Origin: Marisa cornuarietis
Taxonomy: Eukaryota; Mollusca; Gastropoda; Architaenioglossa; Ampullariidae
Direction: 5' to 3'
Length of the DNA stretch: 64,000 nt
Assembly (NCBI GenBank): GCA_004794655.1
Contig: SMMW01000522.1
Span: 3,906,001 to 3,970,000 of the forward strand
Under the pieces are notes generated by a model. It saw only the letters and a list, made by a program, of their open reading frames with translations, did not search any database and had not been told where the DNA came from. Shown here in pieces: positions 55,994 to 64,000 of this stretch. The translations under genes and the position numbers were made by a program. Numbering within the stretch: position 1 is the stretch's first letter; each line of letters begins with the position of its first letter.

Positions 55994-58900
55994 AAGAGTG
56001 CAAGTAAAACAAGATCAAGCAGCATCTATGAATTATATAGGCTTTTTTTGTCTTGTACTCCTTCAGTCATACTAGTAAACCAAATTTGAAGCTACTCACA
56101 TGAGTATTGTGAAAGTTATCTTAAAGATTAGGTTTTCCTTCTTTGAGCAATATCACCACGTGTTTTGTAAGAGTGCAAATAAAACACGATCAAGCAGCAT
56201 CTATGAATTATGTAGGTTATTTTTGTGTTGTACTCCTTCAGTCACACTAGTAAACCAAATTTGAATTCAGCCCAATGAGTTTTGTAAAAGTTATCTTAAG
56301 GATTAGGTTTTCCTTCTGGCAGATATATATCATCACGTGTATTGTAAGAGTGCAAATAAAACAAGATCAAGCAGCAGCTATGAATTATATAGACTATTTT
56401 TGTGTTGTACTCCTTCAGTCACACTAGTAAACCAAATTTGAAGCCAGCCCAATGAGTTTTGTGAAAGTTATCTTAAAGATTAGGTTTTCCTTCTGTCAGC
56501 TATGTATTATCATGTGTATTGTAAGAGTGCAAATAAAACAAGATCAAGCAGCAGCTATAAATTATATAGGCTGTTTTTGTGTTGTACTCCTTCAGTCACA
56601 CTAGTAAACCAAATTTGAAGCCAGCCCAATGAGTATTGTGAAAGTTATCTTAAAGATTAGGTTTTCCTTCTGTCAGCTATATATAATCACGTGTATTGTA
56701 AGAGTGCAAATGAAACAAGATCAAGCAGCAGCTATGAATTATATAGACTATTTTTGTGTTGTACTCCTTCAGTCACACTAGTAAACCAAGTTTGAAACTA
56801 CTCAAATGAGTATTTTGAAAGTTATCTTAAAGATTAGGTTTTCCTTCTGTCAGCTATATATTATCACCTGTATTGTAAGAGTGCAAATGAAACAAGATCA
56901 AGCAGCAGCTTTGAATTATATAGACTATTTTTGTGTTGTACTCCTTCAGTCACACTAGTAAACCAAGTTTGAAACTACTCAAATGAGTATTTTGAAAGTT
57001 ATCTTAAAGATTAGGTTTTCCTTCTTTAAGCAATATCACCACGTGTTTTGTATGAGTGCAAATAAAACAAGATCAAGCAGCATCTATGAATTATATAGGC
57101 TATTTTTGTGTTGTACTCCTTCAGTCACACTAGTAAACCAAATTTGAAGCCAGCCCAATGAGTATTGGGAAAGTTATCTTAAAGATTAGGTTTTCCTTCT
57201 GTCAGCTATATATTATCATGTGTATTGTAAGAGTGCAAATAAAACAAGATCCAGCAGCAGCTATGAATTATATAGACTATTTTTGTGTTGTTCTCCTTCA
57301 GTCACACTAGTAAACCAAATTTGAAGCTACTGACATGAGTATTTTGAAAGTTATCTTAAAGATTAGGTTTTCCTTCTTTGAGCAATATCACCACGTGTTT
57401 TGTAAGAGTGCAAATAAAACAAGATCAAGCAGCATCTATGAATTATATAGGCTATTTTTGTGTTGTACTCCTTCAGTCACACTAGTAAACCAAATTTGAA
57501 GCCAGCCCAATGAGTATTGTGAAAGTTATCTTAAAGATTAGGTTTTCCTTCTGTCAGCTATATATTATCACGTGTATTGTAAGAGTGCAAATAAAACAAG
57601 ATCAAGCAGCAGCTATGAATTATATAGACTATTTTTGTGTTGTACTCCTTCAGTCACACTAGTAAACCAAATTTGAAGCTACTCACATGAGTATTTTGAA
57701 AGTTATCTTAAAGATTAGGTTTTCCTTCTGTCAGCATATATTATCATGTATTGTAAGAGTGCAAATAAAACAAGATCAAGCAGCAGCTATGAATTATATA
57801 GGCTATTTTTGTGTTGTACTCCTTCAGTCACACTAGTAAACCAAATTTGAAGCCACCACAATGAGTATTGTGAAAGTTATCTTAAAGATTAGGTTTTCCT
57901 TCTGTCAGCTATATATTATCACGTGTATTGTAAGAGTGCAAATAAAACAAGATCAAGCAGCAGCTATGAATTATATAGACTATTTTTGTGTTGTACTCCT
58001 TCAGTCACACTAGTAAACCAAATTTGAAGCTACTCAAATGAGTATTGTGAAAGTTATCTTAAAGATTAGGTTTTCCTTCTTTGAGCAATATCACCACGTG
58101 TTTTGTAAGAGTGCAAATAAAACAAGATCAAGCAGCATCTATGAATTATATAGGCTATTTTTGTGTTGTACTCCTTCAGTCACACTAGTAAACCAAATTT
58201 GAAGCCAGCCCAATGAGTATTGTGAAAGTTTTCTTAAAGATTAGGTTTTCCTTCTGTCAGCAATATCATCACGTGTTTTGTAAGAGTGCAAATAAAACAA
58301 GATCAAGCAGCAGCTATAAATTATATAGGCTATTTTTGTGTTGTACTCCTTCAGTCACACTAGTAAACCAAATTTGAAGCCAACCCAATGAATTTTGTGA
58401 AAGTTATCTTAAAGATTAGGTTTTCCTTTTGTCATCAATAAATTGTCACGTGTATTGTAAGAGTGCAAATAAAACAAGATCAAGCAGCAGCTTTGAATTA
58501 TATAGACTATTTTTATGTTGTACTCCTTCAGTCAAACTAGTAAACCAAATTTGACGCTACTCACATGAGCATTTTAAAAATTATCTTAAAGATTAGGTTT
58601 TCCTTCTTTGAGCAATATCACCACGTTTTTTGTAAGAGTGCAAATAAAACAAGATCAAGCAGCAGCTATGAATTATTTAGACCATTTTTGTGTTGTACTC
58701 CTTCAGTAAAACTAGTAAACCAAATTTGAAGCTACTCACATGAGCATTTTGAAAATTATCTTAAAGATTAGGTTTTCCTTCTTTGAGCAACATCATCACG
58801 TGTTTTGTAAGAGTGCAAATAAAACACGATCAAGCAGCATCTATGAATTATATAGGCTATTTTTGTGTTGTACTCTTCAGTCACACCAGTAAACCAAATT

Positions 58901-61900
58901 TGAAGCCAGCACAATGAATATTGTCAAAGTTATCTTAAAGATTAGGTTTTTCTTCTGTCAGCTATATATTATCATGTGTATTGTAAGAGTGCAAATAAAA
59001 CAAGATCAAGGAGCAGCTATAAATTATATAGGCTATTTTTGTGTTGTACTCCTTCAGTCACACTAGTAAACCAAATTTGAAGCCAACCCAATGAATTTTG
59101 TTAAAAAGTTATCTTAAAGATTAGGTTTTCCTTTTGTCATCAATAAATTGTCACGTGTATTGTAAGAGTGCAAATAAAACAAGATCAAGCAGCAGCTTTG
59201 AATTATATAGACTATTTTTATGTTGTACTCCTTCAGTCAAACTAGTAAACCAAATTTAAAGCTACTCACATGACCATTTTGAAAATTATTTAAAAAGATT
59301 AGGTTTTCCTTCTTTAAGCAATATCACCACGTGTTTTGTAAGAGTGCAAATAAAACAAGATCAAGCAGCATCTATGAATTATATAGGCTATTTTCGTGTT
59401 GTACTCCTTCAGTCACACTAGTAAACCAAATTTGAAGCCAGCCCAATGAGTATTGTCAAAGTTATCTTACAGATTAGGTTTTCCTTTTGTCAGCTATATA
59501 TTATCATGTGTATTGTAAGAGTGCAAATAAAACAAGATCAAGCAGCATCTATGAATTATATAAGCTATTTTTGTGTTGTACTCCTTCAGTCACGCTAGTA
59601 AACCAAATTTGAAGCCAGCCCAATGAGTATTGTGAAAGTTATCTTAAAGATTAGGTTTTCCTTCTGTCAGCTATATATTATCATGTGTATTGTAAGAGTG
59701 TAAATAAAACAAGATCAAGCAGCAGCTATAAATTATATAGGCTATTTTTGTGTTGTACTCCTTAGTCACACTAGTAAACCAAATTTGAAGCCAGCCCAAT
59801 GAGTTTTGTGAAAGTGATCTTAAAGATTAGGTTTTCCTTTTGTCATCAATAAATTGACACGTGTATTGTAAGAGTGCAAATAAAACAAGATCAAGCAGCA
59901 GCTTTGAATTATATAGACTATTTTTGTGTTGTACTCCTTCAGTCACACTAGTAAACCAAATTTAAAGCTACTCACATGAGTATTTTGAAAGTTATCTTAA
60001 AGATTAGGTTTTCCTTCTTTGAGCAATATCACCACGTGTTTTGTAAGAGTGCAAATAAAACAAGATCAAGCAGCATCTATGAATTATATAGGCTATTTTT
60101 GTGTTGTACTCCTTCAGTCACACTAGTAAACCAAATTTGAAGCCAGCCCAATGAGTATTGTGAAAGTTATCTTAAAGATTAGGTTTTCCTTCTGTCAGCT
60201 ATATATTATCACGTGTATTGTAAGAGTGCAAATAAAACAAGATCAAGCAGCAGCTATGAATTATATAGACTATTTTTGTGTTGTACTCCTTCAGTCACAC
60301 TAGTCAACGAAATTTAAAGCTACTCACATGAGTATTTTGAAAGTTATCTTAAAGATTAGTTTTCCTTCTGAGCAATATCACCACGTGTTTTGTAAAAGTG
60401 CAAATAAAACACGATCAAGCAGCATCTATGAATTATGTAGGCTATTTTTGTGTTGTACTCCTTCAGTCACACTAGTAAACCAAATTTGAAGCCAGCCCAA
60501 TGTGTTTTGTAAAAGTTATCTTAAAGATTAGGTTTTCCTTCTGTCAGCTATATATCATCACGTGTATTGTAAGAGTGCAAATAAAACAAGATCAAGCAGC
60601 AGCTATGAATTATATAGACTATTTTTGTGTTGTACTCCTTCAGTCACAATAGTAAACCGAATTTGAAGCTACTCACATGAGTATTTTGAAAGTTATCTTA
60701 AAGATTAGGTTTTCCTTCTTTGAGCAATTTGACCACGTATTTTGTAAGAGTGCAAATAAAACACGATCAAGCAGCATCTATGAATTATGTAGGCCATTTT
60801 TGTGTTGTGCTCTTTCACTTACACTAGTAAACCAAATTTGAAGCCAGCCCAACAAGTTTTGTGAAAGTTATCTAAAAGATTAGGTTTTCCTTCTGTCAGC
60901 TATATATTGTCACGTGTATTGTAAGAGTGCAAATAAAACAAGATCAAGCAGGAGCTTTGAATTATATAGACTATTTTTGTGTTTTTCTCCTCCAGTCAAA
61001 CTAGTAAACCAAATTTAAAACTATTCACATGAGCATTTTTAAATTATCTTAAAGATTAGGTTTTCCTTCTTTGAGCAATATCACCACGTGTTTTGTAAGA
61101 GTGCAAATAAAAAAAGTTCAAGCAGCAGCTATCAAATATATAGACTATTTTGTGTTGTACTCCTTCAGTCACACTAGTAAACCAAATTTGAAGCTACTCA
61201 CATTAGTATTTTGAAAGTTATCTTAAAGATGATGTTTTCCTTCTTTGAGCAGAATGACCACGTGTTTTGTAAGAGTGCAAATCAAACACGATCAAGCAGC
61301 ATCTATGAATTATGTAGGCTATTTTTGTGTTGTACTCCTTCAGTCACACTAGTAAACCAAATTTGAAGCCAGCCCAATGAGTTTTGTGAAAGTTATCTTA
61401 AAGATAATGTTTTCCTTCTGTCAGCTATATATTATCACATGTATTGTAAGAGTGCAAATAAAACAAGATCAAGCAGCAGCTATGAATTATATAGACTATT
61501 TTTGTGTTGTACTCCTTCAGTCACACTAGTATACCAAATTTGAAGCTACTCACATGAGTATTTTGAAAGTTATCTTAAAGATTAGGTTTTCCTTCTGTCA
61601 GCTATATATTATCATGTGTATTGTAGGAGTGCAAATAAGACAAGATCAAGCAGCAGCTATAAATTATATAGGCTATTTTTGTGTTGTACTCATTCAGTCA
61701 TACTAGTAAACCAAATTTGAAGCTACTCACATGAGTATTGTGAAAGTTATCTCAAATATTAGGTTTTCCTAATGTCAGCTATATATTATCACGTGTATTA
61801 TAAGAGTGCAAATAAAACAAGATCAAGCAGCAGCTTTGAATTATATAGACTATTTTTGTGTTGTACTCCTTCAGTCACACTAGTAAACCAAGTTTGAAAC

Positions 61901-64000
61901 TACTCAAATGAGTATTGTGAAAGTTATCTTAAAGATTAGGTTTTCCTTCTTTGAGCAATATCACCCCTTTTTTTGTAAGAGTGCAAATAAAACAAGATCA
62001 AGCAGCATCTATGAATTATATAGGCTATTTTCGTGTTGTACTCCTTCAGTCAAACTAGTAAACCAAGTTTGAAACTACTCAAATGAGTATTGTGAAAGTT
62101 ATCTTAAAGATTAGGTTTTCCTTCTGTCAGCTATGTATTATCACGTGTAATGTAAGAGTGCAAATAAAAAAAGATCAAGCAGCAGCTATAAATTATATAG
62201 ACTATTTTTGTGTTGTACTCCTTCAGTCACACTAGTAAACCAATTTTGAAGCCAGCCCAATGAGTATTGTGAAAGTTATCTTAAAGATTAGGTTTTCCTT
62301 TGTCAGCAATAAATTCACGTATTGTAAGAGTGCAAATAAAACAAGATCAAGCAGCTATGAATTATATAGACTATTTTTGTGTTGTACTCCTCAGTCACAC
62401 TAGTAAACCAAATTTGAAGCTACTCACATGAGTATTTTGAAAATATTTAAAGATTAGGTTTTCCTCTGTCAGCATATATCACCACGTGTTTTGTAAGAGT
62501 GCAAATAAAACAAGATCAAGCAGCATCTATGAATTATATAGGCTATTTTGTGTTGTAATTCCTTCAGTCACACTAAAACCAAATTTGAAGCCAGCCCATG
62601 AGTATATTGTGTTATTCTTAAAGATTAGGGTTTTCATCAATAAATTGACACGTATTGTAAGAGTGCAAATAAACAAGATCAAGCAGCAGCTATAAATTAT
62701 ATAGGCTGTTTTTGTGTTGTACTCCTTCAGTCACACTAGTAAACCAAATTTGAAGCCAGCCCAATGAGTATTGTGAAAGTTATCTTAAAGATTAGGTTTT
62801 CCTTCTTTGAGCAATATCATCACGTGTTTTGTAAGAGTGCAAATAAAACAAGATCAAGCAGCATCTATGAATTATATAGGCTATTTTTGTGTTGTACTCC
62901 TTCAGTCACACTAGTAAACCAAATTTGAAGCCAGCCCAATGAGTATTGTGAAAGTTATCTTAAAGATTAGGTTTTCCTTCTGTCAGCTATATATTATCAC
63001 GTGTATTGTAAGAGTGCAAATAAAACAAGATCAAGCAGCAGCTATGAATTATTTAGACCATTTTTGTGTTGTACTCCTTCAGTAAAACTAGTAAACCAAA
63101 TTTGAAGCTACTCACATGAGCGTTTTGAAAATTATCTTAAAGATTAGGTTTTCCTTCTTTGAGCAACATCATCACGTGTTTTGTAAGAGTGCAAATAAAA
63201 CAAGATCAAGCAGCAGCTATGAAATATATAGACTATTTTTGTGTTGTATTCCTTCAGTCACACTAGTAAACCAAATTTGAAGCTACTCACATGACTATTT
63301 TGAAAGTTATCTTAAAGATTAGGTTTTCCTTCTTTGAGCTATATCACCATGTGTTTTGTAAGAGTGCAAATAAAACAAGTTCAAGCAGCAGCTATGAAAT
63401 ATATAGACTATTTTTGTGTTGTACTCCTTCAGTCACACTAGTAAACCAAATTTGAAGCTACTCACATTAGTATTTTGAAAGTTATCTTAAAGATGAGGTT
63501 TTCCTTCTTTGAGCAATATGACTACGTGTTCTGTAAGAGTGCAAATCAAACACGATCAAGCAGCATCTATGAATTATGTAGGCTATTTTTGTGTTGTACT
63601 CCTTCAGTCACACTAGTAAACCAAATTTGAAGCCAGCCCAATGAGTTTTGTGAAAGTTATCTTGAAGATAAGTTTTTCCTTCTGTCAGCTATATATTATC
63701 ACGTGTATTGTAAGAGTGCAAATAAAACAAGATCAAGCAGCAGCTATGAATTATATAGGCTTTTTTATGTTGTACTCTTAATCTTTAATCTTAAAGATTA
63801 GGTTTTCCTTTTGTCATCAATAAATTGTCACGTGTATTGTAAGAGTGCAAATAAAACAAGATCAAGCAGCAGCTTTGAATTATATAGACTATTTTTGTGT
63901 TGTACTCTTTCAGTCAAACTAGTAAACCAAATTTGAAGCTACTCACATGAGTATTTGAAAGTTATCTTAAAGATTAGGTTTTCTCTTCTTGAGCAATATC
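55994..64000 (+). repeat. 177-bp satellite, higher-order block continuing past the window
   Basis: About 45 monomers in the same orientation and dimeric pattern, plus a third variant group (TTTGTCATCAATAAATTG, CAGCAGCTTTGAATTAT, GACGCTACTCACATGAGC). The array runs off the right edge, so its full length is unknown. It contains an indel-rich patch (62285-62690) and a deletion junction (63770-63790). Confidence 0.95.

Noticed and set aside
31046..64000. Dozens of 60-113-codon frames with the same peptide
   Set aside because: They are the 177-bp satellite translated repeatedly in one frame, each ended by the monomer's TAG. No start context, no domain.

Overview
The window looks like a repeat-dominated stretch of an animal nuclear genome. 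The evidence is spliced-type THAP exons, several APE-type non-LTR retrotransposons with host-like 3' tails, LTR elements, a cut-and-paste DNA transposon, foldback/MITE elements and about 23 kb of a 177-bp satellite. Clade is inference only: the CR1/L2-type LINE ends, RNase H-bearing LINE and satellite/Ty3 mix suggest a marine lophotrochozoan such as a mollusc. I see no bacterial operons and no intact host protein-coding gene.

Layout: (1) 1-1.9 kb is AT-rich sequence without a gene. (2) 1.9-6.1 kb is a decayed, plus-strand LINE (endonuclease, RT, RNase H) whose 3' UTR carries a 100-bp tandem repeat. (3) 6.1-12.3 kb is a mosaic of short elements: a duplicated RNA-like hairpin, a THAP exon fragment inside an inverted repeat, a telomere-like (CCCTAA) tract, a MITE and a GC-rich palindrome. 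(4) 12.3-13.7 kb is a minus-strand Gag/protease relic, followed by a foldback element (13.8-14.4 kb). (5) 14.4-29.8 kb is a 718-bp tandem repeat interrupted by a 13.36-kb nest of minus-strand LINEs. LINE A (CR1/L2-like) is itself split by LINE B (same family), by LINE C (a different family, with a perfect 21-bp target duplication) and by an unidentified 1.2-kb insert. (6) 29.8-64 kb is the 177-bp satellite, with one orientation flip near 31.05 kb.

The satellite has been hit repeatedly. There is a 455-bp solo LTR (35.9 kb), an 8.3-kb TTAA-flanked transposon with a THAP-domain gene (36.5-44.8 kb, Kolobok-like), and a second, 5'-truncated copy of the first LINE (55.06-55.99 kb). The TTAA element contains a 3.34-kb Ty3/gypsy element with identical 165-bp LTRs whose integrase core is deleted. 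Left of about 48.7 kb the satellite is divergent and monomeric; to the right it is organised as a 354-bp dimer with larger duplicated blocks.

The best candidates for something new are the layered satellite/transposon architecture, the apparently trans-mobilised gypsy deletion derivative, the THAP/TTAA element, and the duplicated RNA hairpin with a compensatory base-pair change. All calls come from reading the sequence; no database search was possible.
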